Below, in pieces: positions 1-7,970 of a stretch of DNA of 64,000 bases. The notes below the pieces were generated by a model. The model was not told the DNA's origin. It saw only the letters and a list, made by a program, of their open reading frames with translations, and made no database searches. The position numbers and the translations under genes were made by a program. How positions within the stretch are numbered: the first letter of the stretch is position 1; the number at the start of each line of letters is the position of its first letter. The stretch comes from Martinezella calliandrae (GTDB taxonomy: Bacteria; Pseudomonadota; Alphaproteobacteria; Rhizobiales; Rhizobiaceae): the NCBI RefSeq assembly GCF_030272695.1, contig NZ_JARFYN010000027.1:23960-87959 (forward strand), in the 5' to 3' direction.

Positions 1-2
1 GG

Positions 3-776
3 CGCAATCCCGCGAACCTGGAAGAAAAGGCGATTTCGCTCATCGGTCGTCCGCTCTACGAGGCGTTCATCCGCGGCTATACCGCCAAGCAGTGGCAGAC
101 GGACCCACGCGATCTGCCGGAACATATCATCACGCGGCTGCCCGTCCGCTATACGTTCGACAACAGATATTTCAACGACAAATACGAGGGCCTGCCGATC
201 GACGGATATACGGCGATTTTCGAGAGGATGCTGAAGCATCCCAAGATCAATATCGCCCTTGGCGTCGATTTCTTTTCGCTGAAATCTTCCCTGCCGCCGG
301 GGCTTCCCATTGTCTATACGGGGCCCATCGATCGGTATTTCGACTATTCGGAAGGGGAACTGGGTTGGCGTACGATCGATTTTGAGAAAGAGACCCTCAA
401 CACCGGCGACTTCCAGGGCATGGCGGTCATGAACTATGCCGACGAAACCGTCCCGTACACGCGCATCCTCGAGTTCCGCCACTTCAATCCCGAGCGAAGC
501 TATCAGACGGAAAAGACAGTCGTGGTGAGGGAATATTCGCGCTCGGCGCGGCGCAAGGACGAGCCCTACTATCCAATCGACACGCGCCAGGACAAGGACG
601 TCTTCCTGCGGTATCGGGCGCGCGCCGAAGCTCAGACGAATGTCCATTTCGGCGGACGGCTCGGTACCTACCGCTATCTCGATATGCACCAGGCAATCGG
701 TGCGGCCCTGAAGGCTTTCGAGAGCCGTGTCCTTCCGCATTTTGCCGAGGGACAAGCCATTGGCGGCGAGAAATAG
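3..776 (+). CDS. glf: UDP-galactopyranose mutase, C-terminal part (5' end outside window)
   Basis: The frame is open from the window edge and ends at TAA 774-776. The protein matches the C-terminal two thirds of Glf, the flavoenzyme that interconverts UDP-galactopyranose and UDP-galactofuranose for surface polysaccharides. Recognisable family segments are GYTAKQWQTDP, the RYFNDKYEGLPIDGYT stretch, the PIDRYFDY motif, and the tail LGTYRYLDMHQAIGAAL that contacts FAD in known Glf structures. About 258 residues are visible; the family is usually 365-400 residues, so the FAD-binding N-terminus lies upstream of position 1. It converges on bmt with a strong terminator between them. The call is confident; the substrate is inferred from the family. 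Confidence 0.9.
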   Translation, partial: RNPANLEEKAISLIGRPLYEAFIRGYTAKQWQTDPRDLPEHIITRLPVRYTFDNRYFNDKYEGLPIDGYTAIFERMLKHPKINIALGVDFFSLKSSLPPGLPIVYTGPIDRYFDYSEGELGWRTIDFEKETLNTGDFQGMAVMNYADETVPYTRILEFRHFNPERSYQTEKTVVVREYSRSARRKDEPYYPIDTRQDKDVFLRYRARAEAQTNVHFGGRLGTYRYLDMHQAIGAALKAFESRVLPHFAEGQAIGGEK

Positions 777-860
777 GCAGACGGACTGAATTTGGCCGGC
801 CACCGGCGCCTTCGGCGCCGCTTGTCATAGATCGGCGTCGCTTGGACGATGCAGCCATCC

Positions 861-915
861 AACAAATTATCGAGCGGGATGACCTTTGACGAGGACATCC
901 CGCTCGATTTGTTTC
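861..915. terminator. Bidirectional terminator between glf and bmt
   Basis: A perfect 13-bp inverted repeat, ATCGAGCGGGATG (869-881) with CATCCCGCTCGAT (896-908), is flanked by T-rich sequence on both sides (TTTGTTT on the plus strand; ATAATTTGTT on the minus strand). It sits between convergent genes, just beyond the bmt stop codon, and fits a factor-independent terminator serving both. Confidence 0.8.
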
Positions 916-1928
916 TAGCTCCGCCGACGGCGCTCGCGCGAAGGCGCGGCTCCGCCTTCATTGGCGGTCTTGTTGCGCAGCGGGCCGATCCGCTCGATGA
1001 TCGTTTCGAGCGTCGGGCGAGGGCCGGGCGTGTAGCTGTCGAGCGCCTGGCGCATGGCGGCGAGATGGCCGCAGGAGGTGCCGCAGCAGCCGCCTATGAT
1101 CTTGGCGCCGGCGTCGCGTGCAAGGCGCGCATAGTCCGCCATTAGCGGAGGCGTGCCGGAATAATGGATCTCGGCGCCGCGATATTCCGGAATGCCGCAG
1201 TTGCCCTTGACGATGACGGTCGCAGCCGGATCGGCATCGGTTATATCGAGCAGGCTCGAGAGAATGTCCGATGCGCCGACGCCGCAATTGGCGCCAACGG
1301 CGAGCGGACCTTCGCCGACATCCTTTGCAACGCCGTGAATGTCCTTGGGAGGCAGACCCATCATCGTCTTGCCGGCAGTGTCGAAGGAGCCGGTATAGGT
1401 GTAGGCGAGGCCGACCTTGACGGCGGCTTCGGCGGCGGCGTGGATTTCCTCAGGCGACGACATCGTCTCGATCCAGGCGACGTCGACGCCTCCGGCTTTC
1501 AGACCCTCGATCTGCTCGGCGAAGGCGGCAACGGCATCCTCATAGGTCAGCGCGCCAAGCGGCATGAGCAGTTCGCCGGTCGGGCCGACGGAGCCGGCGA
1601 CGATGACTTTGCGGCCAGCCTTGTCGGCGACGGCACGGGCGATCTCCGCTGCCTTCTTGTTCAAGCTGTGGACGCGGTCCTGCGCATGGTGCAGCTTCAA
1701 TCGATGACGTGTACCGCCGAAGGTATTGGTAAGGATGATGTCGGCGCCGGCATCGACGAAATCCTGATGCAGCTTGGTGATCCGCTCGGGATGCTGTTCG
1801 TTCCAGAGCTCCGGCGCTTCACCGGCCTCCAGACCCATGGCGAAAAGATTGGTGCCCGTCGCGCCGTCAGCAAGCAGCACGCCCTTTTCGGCAAGAAGAT
1901 CGGTTAAGGGGTTGGCTGGGACGGTCAT
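915..1928 (-). CDS. bmt: Betaine-homocysteine S-methyltransferase (homocysteine methyltransferase family)
   Basis: Predicted 337-residue cytosolic zinc enzyme that moves a methyl group from betaine to homocysteine, giving methionine and dimethylglycine. It has the N-terminal LLADGATGTNLF motif, VGPTGE in the barrel, and the zinc-ligand cysteines of the family in GANCGVGASD (first Cys) and IIGGCCGTS (Cys pair). The start is set by GAGGAGA seven bases upstream of ATG 1928. The gene lies directly downstream of the choline uptake genes on the same strand but behind a terminator and with its own candidate operator at 1971-1992, so it is probably a separate unit. The neighbourhood favours betaine as donor; S-methylmethionine as donor cannot be excluded from sequence alone. 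The C-terminal tail is Arg-rich and unconserved. Confidence 0.85.
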   Translation of the reverse strand: MTVPANPLTDLLAEKGVLLADGATGTNLFAMGLEAGEAPELWNEQHPERITKLHQDFVDAGADIILTNTFGGTRHRLKLHHAQDRVHSLNKKAAEIARAVADKAGRKVIVAGSVGPTGELLMPLGALTYEDAVAAFAEQIEGLKAGGVDVAWIETMSSPEEIHAAAEAAVKVGLAYTYTGSFDTAGKTMMGLPPKDIHGVAKDVGEGPLAVGANCGVGASDILSSLLDITDADPAATVIVKGNCGIPEYRGAEIHYSGTPPLMADYARLARDAGAKIIGGCCGTSCGHLAAMRQALDSYTPGPRPTLETIIERIGPLRNKTANEGGAAPSRERRRRS

Positions 1929-1970
1929 GGCGTCTCCTCGAATGGCTCGGATAAATCGGATCGAAATGTA

Positions 1971-1992
1971 GATATAAACATTTCTTTATATG
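1971..1992 (-). promoter_or_regulatory. Candidate SahR-type operator upstream of bmt
   Basis: The inverted repeat ATATAAA (1972-1978) and TTTATAT (1985-1991) with a 6-nt centre lies 43-64 nt upstream of the bmt start. From memory it resembles the operator attributed to SahR, an ArsR-family regulator that senses S-adenosylhomocysteine and controls methionine-cycle genes. The palindrome is directly visible; the regulator assignment is inference, and no such regulator is encoded in this window. Confidence 0.5.
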
Positions 1993-2043
1993 AGTACAAT
2001 ACCGGGATGGAGGCAGAGGCTGCCCGATAACAGGATGGACAAG

Positions 2044-2074
2044 AAAAAAAGCGCCCCTGGGGCAGGGCGCTTTC
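2044..2074 (-). terminator. Terminator downstream of choV
   Basis: On the minus strand AGCGCCC (2050-2056) pairs with GGGCGCT (2065-2071) and the stem is followed by a run of seven T (A-tract 2044-2050 on the plus strand). It lies about 20 nt after the choV stop and ends the choXWV unit. Confidence 0.85.
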
Positions 2075-2095
2075 AGCATTGCGACGATGATGCGC

Positions 2096-3148
2096 TCAGG
2101 CGGCCGCCATCTGCGCCTTTTCATGCGTTGTCGGCGTCACCATGGCGGCGATCATGGCTTGCAGATCGATCATGCCGATTGGCTTGCCAGCGGCGTCGGT
2201 GACAACGGCCGCGGTGTGTCCGCCATCGGTCATCTGTTTGGCCGCCACTTCCAGCGTCATGTCAGCGGATATGCGGACCCCATGCGGCTCGCCGGCAATT
2301 GGTTTCATGATCGTCTGGGCCTGGATGACGCGGCCGCGGTTCACTTCCTTGACGAAGGCGGTGATGTAGTCATCCGCAGGTCTTAGCACGATTTCCTGGC
2401 CGCTACCCTGCTGAACGACCTTGCCGTCGCGTAGGATGGCGATCTTGTCACCCAGCCGCAGCGCCTCGTCGAGGTCGTGGGTGATGAAAACGACGGTCTT
2501 CTTCAACTCCTTCTGCAGGTCGAGAAGCACGCTCTGCATGTCGACGCGAATGAGTGGGTCGAGTGCGGAGTAGGCCTCGTCCATCAGCAGGATGTCGGCG
2601 TCGTTGGTCAGTGCGCGAGCCAGTCCAACGCGCTGCTGCATGCCGCCTGAAAGCTGATTCGGATAGTGATTCTCGAACCCCTTCAGGCCGACGCGCTCGA
2701 TCCAGTTGCGGCCCTTCTTCTCGCTTTCGGCCCGGGCCACCCCTTGAATGTGTAGGCCGTAGATGGTGTTTTCGATCACCGTGCGGTGCGGCAGCAGGGC
2801 AAATTTCTGAAACACCATCGCCGTCTTGTGACGGCGGAACTCACGAAGGGCATTCTCGCCCATCTTGCAGACGTCGACGCCATCATAAAGCACTTCGCCG
2901 ACGGTCGGTTCGATCAACCTGTTGATATGCCGGATCAGCGTGGATTTGCCGGAACCCGAAAGGCCCATGACGACCGTGATAGCGCCTGCCGGCATGTCGA
3001 TGCTGATATCCTGCAGGCCGAGCACATGACCATGGGCCTCATTGAGCTCGGCCTTGCTCATCCCGTTCTTGACTGCGTTCACATAGTCTCGTCCGCGAGG
3101 ACCAAAGATCTTGTAAAGGTTTTTGATCTGGATCGCGTGACTAGCCAT
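2096..3148 (-). CDS. choV: Choline/betaine ABC transporter, ATP-binding protein
   Basis: A 350-residue ATPase of the ProV/OpuA type. Visible motifs are Walker A GLSGSGKST near residue 62, signature LSGGMQQRV, and Walker B ILLMDEAYSALDP followed by the H-loop VVFITHDLDEAL. The C-terminal 70 residues after about residue 275 look like a single CBS-type regulatory domain, as in ProV proteins that respond to ionic strength. Its start overlaps the end of the permease gene by 8 nt, so the two are probably translationally coupled. The gene name follows the S. meliloti choXWV choline system; substrate assignment rests on the binding protein and the neighbouring bmt. Confidence 0.88.
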   Translation of the reverse strand: MASHAIQIKNLYKIFGPRGRDYVNAVKNGMSKAELNEAHGHVLGLQDISIDMPAGAITVVMGLSGSGKSTLIRHINRLIEPTVGEVLYDGVDVCKMGENALREFRRHKTAMVFQKFALLPHRTVIENTIYGLHIQGVARAESEKKGRNWIERVGLKGFENHYPNQLSGGMQQRVGLARALTNDADILLMDEAYSALDPLIRVDMQSVLLDLQKELKKTVVFITHDLDEALRLGDKIAILRDGKVVQQGSGQEIVLRPADDYITAFVKEVNRGRVIQAQTIMKPIAGEPHGVRISADMTLEVAAKQMTDGGHTAAVVTDAAGKPIGMIDLQAMIAAMVTPTTHEKAQMAAA

Positions 3149-4052
3149 GGATGACCTCCGAGTGCTTCTGGAGCCGTCTGCCGTAGGCCTGGCTCGTTCG
3201 GTCGAAAATAATGGCGATGGCGACCAGAGCGAAACCGTTGAGGAAACCTACGGTGAAAAACTGGTTGTTGATCGCCTGCAGCGTGTTCTTGCCGAGCCCA
3301 CCGACGCCGACCATCGAGGCGACGACGACCATGGCAAGCGACATCATGATGGTCTGGTTGATGCCGGCCATGATTGTGGGCAAGGCAAGCGGAATCTGCA
3401 CGTTGAACAGTTTTTGCCCATGGGACGAGCCAAAGGCATCGGCCGCTTCCAGCACCTCCTTGTCGACGAGGCGGATGCCGAGATTGGTCAATCGGATCAT
3501 CGGCGGGACGGCGTAGATGACAACGGCGATCAGCCCGGGGACTTTGCCGATGCCAAAGATCACGACGACGGGGATAAGATAGACGAAGCTCGGCATCGTC
3601 TGCATCACGTCGAGGATGGGATTGATGATCGATTGCAGCCGGTCGGAACGGGCCATCAATATGCCGATGGGCAGGCCGATGACGATGGCGATGAGCGTGC
3701 AGACGGTCACCATGGCAAGTGTCACCATGGTGTCGCCCCAAAGGCCGCAGACGCCGATCAGAACCATCGAGATGGCCGTGCCGGCAACGATCTTAAGATT
3801 GCGGCTGGCCGCATAGACGACGATCATCATGACGAGCAGCACGATGAACCAGGGCGTATTGGTGAAAAGCCATTCCAGGTAGTTCAAGAACCACTGCAGC
3901 GGCTGGACCACGGCATCGATGACGTTGCCGTAGGCGCGTACCATTCCCCTGAAGCCGTCATCGATGTTCTTGCGCGCGGCGCGAATGAGAGTGTCGTCGA
4001 TTGCCGGGAAATTACATAGAACATCCGGCAAAAAACTGCATTGAATAGCCAT
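3141..4052 (-). CDS. choW: Choline/betaine ABC transporter, permease
   Basis: A 303-residue inner-membrane permease of the ProW/OpuAB type with about seven hydrophobic segments and the EAA-loop region EVLEAADAFGSSHGQKLFNVQIPLALP (split: EVLEAADAFGSSHGQ, then LFNVQIPLALP) that contacts the ATPase. I place the start at ATG 4052 rather than the upstream in-frame ATG 4103, because AAGGGGAA precedes 4052 at good spacing and the extra 17 residues look noncoding. It overlaps choV by 8 nt at its 3' end. It lies about 240 nt downstream of choX behind a stem-loop, an arrangement that usually lets the binding protein be made in excess. Confidence 0.87.
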   Translation of the reverse strand: MAIQCSFLPDVLCNFPAIDDTLIRAARKNIDDGFRGMVRAYGNVIDAVVQPLQWFLNYLEWLFTNTPWFIVLLVMMIVVYAASRNLKIVAGTAISMVLIGVCGLWGDTMVTLAMVTVCTLIAIVIGLPIGILMARSDRLQSIINPILDVMQTMPSFVYLIPVVVIFGIGKVPGLIAVVIYAVPPMIRLTNLGIRLVDKEVLEAADAFGSSHGQKLFNVQIPLALPTIMAGINQTIMMSLAMVVVASMVGVGGLGKNTLQAINNQFFTVGFLNGFALVAIAIIFDRTSQAYGRRLQKHSEVIHG

Positions 4053-4250
4053 GGCCTTCCCCTTCTTGTCCGGTTTTGCCCAGCTAGTGCGTGTGGCCGT
4101 CACGCCCCGATGGTAGGCAGCACTGCGACCGGTTCGTCAGGCTGCTTCAGTCTTCTTACAACATTCGCCGGCGCCATTCTGCACTTGTTGCGACTTGGGG
4201 CTGGGCCGGTCTGTCGGTATGAGTGTCACCGCAGTCGCCGTGAATGCGAA

Positions 4251-4281
4251 ATTGGCGACCGGCAGAGCGCCAGCCGCCAAT
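4251..4281 (-). terminator. Stem-loop between choX and choW
   Basis: ATTGGCG (4251-4257) and CGCCAAT (4275-4281) form a perfect 7-bp stem 12 nt beyond the choX stop on the minus strand, followed by only TTTC. It is more likely an mRNA-stabilising or partial terminator element, favouring excess binding protein, than a full stop. The rest of the 241-nt choX-choW gap shows no gene. Confidence 0.5.
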
Positions 4282-4293
4282 TAAGGTATCATA

Positions 4294-5292
4294 TCAAAGC
4301 GAAGCCTTGACCTTGGTCGCTACTTCCGGAGAAACCCACTTGGTCCACATGTCGGGATAGGTCTTCAGGAAGTATTTTGCACCGTCTTCGTTCGTGCCTT
4401 GATTGTCCGTCATCCAGGCGAGAACCTTGCCGACCGTGCCGTTGTCCCATTTGCGGGTCTTGACGTAGTCCATGGCAATGCCTGCCTTAGAGGCAAAGGC
4501 CTTGGTCACCACGGTGTAGACGTCCGAAACCGGATAGGAGTTGACCTTCGGGTTGGCGCAGTCCTGGATTGCCGTGCAGGCGTCCCATTCCTTCTTGTCA
4601 TGCGGCACGTTGAAGCTCAGGCGCACCATGTCGTATTTGCCGAGGATCGCGGTCGGAGCCCAGTAATAGCCGAGCCAGCCGGTCTTCTTTTCGAAGGCGC
4701 TGGCGATCGAGCCGTCAAGGCCGGCGGCCGAACCGGTGTCCACCAGCGTGAAGCCGAGCTTTTCGGCGCCGAGCGCCTTAAAGAGATTGGCCGTGGAAAT
4801 CTGGCAGTTCCAGCCCGACGGGCAATTGTAGATGGCGGCCTTCGAGGGATCTTCCGGGGCGGGGAAGAGCTCCGGATGCTTCAGCGCGTCCTGGACGGTC
4901 TTGATGTCCGGATGGGCATCGGCGAGGAACTTCGGTATCCACCAGCCTTCGACGCCGCCATCGCTCAGAAGAGGCGCTGCCTCGATCAGGCGGCCTTCGG
5001 AAACGGCTTTGTCGAGCGCCGTGCGGACTGCGTTGACCCAGAGTTCGGGTGCGACGTCAGGCTCGCCCTTTTCGTTCATGGAGGTGAAGGTCGGCTGCGT
5101 GTCGCCGGTGACGAGCGTCACGTTGCAGCCATAGCCGTTCTGCAGGATGATCTTGTCGACCTGCGCGGCGACGCCGGCCGATGCCCAGTTCATTTCTGCG
5201 ATCGAAACGTCGCCGCATTGCGCAGCATGTGCCGAGCCAGCCAAAGCATAGGCACCGAGTGCGAAGATGGCGGAAGCAATCAGCTTCTTCAT
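4294..5292 (-). CDS. choX: Choline-binding periplasmic protein of an ABC transporter
   Basis: A 332-residue substrate-binding protein of the ProX/OpuAC family. It has a clear signal peptide (two Lys, hydrophobic core, cleavage after GSAHA near residue 23). The mature part holds the conserved IAEMNWASAGV segment and several Trp residues (NWAS, LWVN, EGWWIPK, GWLGYYWAP) of the kind that form the aromatic cage around trimethylammonium groups in ChoX and ProX. GGGAG precedes the ATG. It is the first gene of the choX-choW-choV unit. Choline rather than betaine is inferred by analogy with S. meliloti ChoX. Confidence 0.88.
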   Translation of the reverse strand: MKKLIASAIFALGAYALAGSAHAAQCGDVSIAEMNWASAGVAAQVDKIILQNGYGCNVTLVTGDTQPTFTSMNEKGEPDVAPELWVNAVRTALDKAVSEGRLIEAAPLLSDGGVEGWWIPKFLADAHPDIKTVQDALKHPELFPAPEDPSKAAIYNCPSGWNCQISTANLFKALGAEKLGFTLVDTGSAAGLDGSIASAFEKKTGWLGYYWAPTAILGKYDMVRLSFNVPHDKKEWDACTAIQDCANPKVNSYPVSDVYTVVTKAFASKAGIAMDYVKTRKWDNGTVGKVLAWMTDNQGTNEDGAKYFLKTYPDMWTKWVSPEVATKVKASL

Positions 5293-5819
5293 TGGATAAT
5301 GTCTCCCAGTTTCTCGTTAAGTTACCAAAATCGTCTCCAGGCAGACGCCTGTCGATTCGGCGTCAGCATGGTCGAACCACAACCGTTCATCCGCGCTGAC
5401 GACGTTTGCCCGGTCCCCTGTCATGCTGTCGTGCGTTCCCTCGTTTTGCGGCGGCAAAACCCTGTCGCAGCCGTGTTCTTTTCGCATCGACTGCAAGCAG
5501 CCTAAGGATTTGAGTGAAGAAATCAACCTGTCGTCAGGCGAACGGGCTTATTGCGGCTTGTCGAAAAGCTTATATAAGCGCTTGAATTGGCCCATTTTCT
5601 ACTATTCGTGGCTGTAAAATGGGCATTGAAGGTGCGCCGCGCGCGCCGCGAGCGGCGCGAAATCAATGATCGCTAAAATATCGTGTCCGACGAAGACTTT
5701 TTATATTCCATTCGCGTCGTTTTCGTCTCTCGAGACAAACCAGAAAAAATTTCGAAAAAATTTTCTGATTCATCCTTATTTAAGACCTTAATAACCGTCC
5801 GGTAACGATGTCCGGCTAT
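5293..5819. other. Gene-free region upstream of choX, with an AT-rich near-palindrome
   Basis: No convincing coding frame is seen. The region must hold the choX promoter (minus strand). From about 5690 the DNA becomes strikingly A+T-rich for this genome, and 5741-5767 is a near-palindrome (CAGAAAAAATTT and AAAAATTTTCTG around CGA, two mismatches). This could be a promoter or a protein-binding tract for the structured segment to its right. Confidence 0.4.
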
Positions 5820-5960
5820 CTATCGAAGCGTGGCGGGGGACACCGCTGCTTCTCCGGATCAGGTTGAGCGTACCGGAGAAAGCGAGCCTTGCAGTGTGAG
5901 AAGCAAGCGAGCCGGCGTTTTTGGCAAACCGTGTCGATCCTCGGATCGCGCGGTTTTCGC
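5820..5960. ncRNA. Candidate structured RNA or attenuator (unassigned)
   Basis: Three hairpins are packed into 140 nt with no coding frame. The first pairs GAAGC (5825-5829) with GCTTC (5848-5852). The second pairs TTCTCCGG (5850-5857) with CCGGAGAA (5873-5880) and shares bases with the first, so the two exclude each other. The third is a two-part stem AAACCG/CGGTTT (5926-5931, 5951-5956) enclosing CGATCC/GGATCG. An A+T-rich stretch precedes it on the plus strand. I recognise no known RNA family and cannot set the strand with certainty; the plus strand looks more natural because the third stem ends in GGTTTT. Confidence 0.3.
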
Positions 5961-6137
5961 GTTTCAGGGCTTGCCCTAACGGCCTCATCGAGAATCGATG
6001 TAGGATCTCAATTGAATGATCAGGGGTGCGATGGCTGCGTGCAGCCGAATGGCGGAAAGCGCAAAGCCGCCAATGCGGTCGCATGGCGGCTTGCGGTACG
6101 ATGGGCTGGTACGATGGGCTGGCGGCTTGACGGCCAA

Positions 6138-6281
6138 TCAACCGACGCTATAGGTGCGGATGAAGCCGATTGGGCCGAAGCGGGTATCGAGCTGCTCAAG
6201 ACGGCTCTCGGGGCGGCGTGACGGCAGTTTCGAGTTCCAGGCGATCTGGATGGAATTCTTGTTGTTGAAGATGAAGAGCAT
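6138..6281 (-). CDS. Small conserved-looking hypothetical protein, 47 aa
   Basis: A short frame with a convincing ribosome site (GAGGAAA seven bases before ATG 6281) and strongly rhizobial codon choice, nearly every third position being G or C in the first 20 codons. The protein starts MLFIFNNKNSIQIAW and ends in GPIGFIRTYSV. It has no clear signal peptide or transmembrane span. It is divergent from cobQ, with 234 nt of shared upstream region. I do not recognise the family; the case for it rests on codon usage and the ribosome site. Confidence 0.5.
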   Translation of the reverse strand: MLFIFNNKNSIQIAWNSKLPSRRPESRLEQLDTRFGPIGFIRTYSVG

Positions 6282-6515
6282 CGGGGTTTCCTCGGGCCGG
6301 ATCGGCCGGCTGTCGTTGTTTGAATTGGTGCTGAGATAATCATCTTCAGGATGGCGAACAATGGATGAAGTCGTCATCCGATGTCGCAAATAGAATATAT
6401 AAGAAAGTGATGCTTTTTTGCCTCGGAGATCTGGTTTTTGCTGTTAATCATCGCGGCGGAATCAAGGCGAAAACCCGGGGTTTTCGGTGGTAGTGCCATA
6501 TCGGAGCGATGAGGG

Positions 6516-7970
6516 ATGACGAAGGCGATCATGCTGCAGGGGACCGGCTCCGATGTCGGAAAAACGGTATTGGTCGCCGGGCTGTGCCGCCTTTTCGCCA
6601 ACCGAGGCGTTCGGGTGCGCCCGTTTAAGCCGCAGAACATGTCGAACAATGCAGCGGTCGCCGAGGATGGCGGCGAGATCGGCCGGGCGCAATGGCTGCA
6701 ATCGCTCGCCGCGAGGGTACCGTCGTCGGTGCATATGAACCCGGTGCTTCTGAAGCCGCAATCGGAGACCGGCAGCCAGATCATCGTGCAGGGCAAGGTC
6801 TGGGGGCAGGCAAAGGGCAGGGATTATCAGGCGCTGAAGCCGCAACTGCTCGGCGCCGTCCTGCAGAGCTTTGCGACCATGCGTGCCGGAACCGACCTGG
6901 TGATCGTCGAAGGCGCCGGTTCGCCAGCCGAGATCAACCTCAGGAAAGGCGATATCGCCAATATGGGTTTTGCCACTCGCGCCAATGTTCCCGTCGTGCT
7001 GGTCGGCGATATCGACCGTGGCGGCGTGATCGCTTCGCTGGTCGGCACGCATCATATCCTGCCGGATGAAGACCGGCGGATGATCCGCGGCTACCTGATC
7101 AACAAATTCCGTGGCGATCTCTCGTTGTTCGGCGAAGGGGTCGATGCCATCGGGGGCTTCACCGGCTGGCCATGCTATGGTGTCGTACCGTGGCTGAGGG
7201 CGGCAAGCCGGTTGCCCGCCGAGGACTCAGTGGTACTGGAACGGCTGGCGCGCGGTTCGGACGGTGCGCTGAAGATCGCCGTGCCCGTTCTGCCGCGCAT
7301 CTCCAATTTCGATGACTTTGATCCACTACGCGCCGAACCGGATGTCGATCTCGTCTTCGTTCGCGCCGGCGAGCGGATACCCGCGGATGCGGGCCTCGTG
7401 GTCCTGCCGGGCTCGAAGTCGACCATCGGCGATCTCATGGATCTGCGGGCACAGGGGTGGGATCAGGATATAGCGGCTCACGCCCGCCGTGGCGGCCGCG
7501 TCATTGGCATTTGCGGTGGCTACCAGATGCTCGGCCGCAGGGTGCATGATCCGCTCGGCATCGAGGGATTGGTGACGGAGATACCGGGGCTCGGCTTGCT
7601 CGATGTCGAGACCGAGATGGCGCCGGAAAAGACCTTGCGCAACAGCCTGGCTTTTTCCAGGGAATACGATGCGCCGCTTTCAGGCTATGAGATCCATCTC
7701 GGTGTGACGCACGGCGTCGATTGTAATCGGCCCTCGACCATGATCGACGGCCGGCCGGATGGCGCGCTCTCCAGCGACGGCCTGATCATGGGCACCTATC
7801 TGCACGGGCTTTTCACCAGCGATGCCTACCGGGCAAAGCTGTTGGCGAGTTTCGGCCTAACGGGCGAGCGGGTTGATTATCGCGCCGGCGTCGAAGCCGC
7901 GTTGGACGAGATTGCGGCAGAGCTGGAAGCGGTGCTCGACCCTGCCTGGCTCGACAGCCTGGTGCATTAA
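6516..7970 (+). CDS. cobQ: Cobyric acid synthase, glutamine-hydrolysing
   Basis: A 484-residue amidotransferase that amidates four carboxylates of adenosylcobyrinic a,c-diamide to give cobyric acid, using ATP and glutamine. The N-terminal dethiobiotin-synthetase-like ATP domain shows MLQGTGSDVGKT (P-loop) and RPFKPQNMSNN. The C-terminal class I glutaminase-like domain has the nucleophile region GRVIGICGGYQMLG (Cys near residue 332) and the late His in MGTYLHGLF. Length and order match the family. It stands alone here rather than after cobO as in some relatives, has no B12 box upstream, and its 3' end overlaps the convergent ClC gene by 4 nt. Confidence 0.95.
   Translation: MTKAIMLQGTGSDVGKTVLVAGLCRLFANRGVRVRPFKPQNMSNNAAVAEDGGEIGRAQWLQSLAARVPSSVHMNPVLLKPQSETGSQIIVQGKVWGQAKGRDYQALKPQLLGAVLQSFATMRAGTDLVIVEGAGSPAEINLRKGDIANMGFATRANVPVVLVGDIDRGGVIASLVGTHHILPDEDRRMIRGYLINKFRGDLSLFGEGVDAIGGFTGWPCYGVVPWLRAASRLPAEDSVVLERLARGSDGALKIAVPVLPRISNFDDFDPLRAEPDVDLVFVRAGERIPADAGLVVLPGSKSTIGDLMDLRAQGWDQDIAAHARRGGRVIGICGGYQMLGRRVHDPLGIEGLVTEIPGLGLLDVETEMAPEKTLRNSLAFSREYDAPLSGYEIHLGVTHGVDCNRPSTMIDGRPDGALSSDGLIMGTYLHGLFTSDAYRAKLLASFGLTGERVDYRAGVEAALDEIAAELEAVLDPAWLDSLVH

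Noticed and set aside
3147..4019. Long Asp/His-rich open frame opposite choW
   Set aside because: It is the antisense shadow of a membrane protein gene; no ribosome site or plausible composition.
5800..5890. TPP riboswitch or SRP RNA on the minus strand, suggested by CCTGATCCGGAGAAGCAGC
   Set aside because: The other conserved blocks (CTGAGA, GGGTGC for TPP; the GGAA loop context for SRP RNA) are missing.
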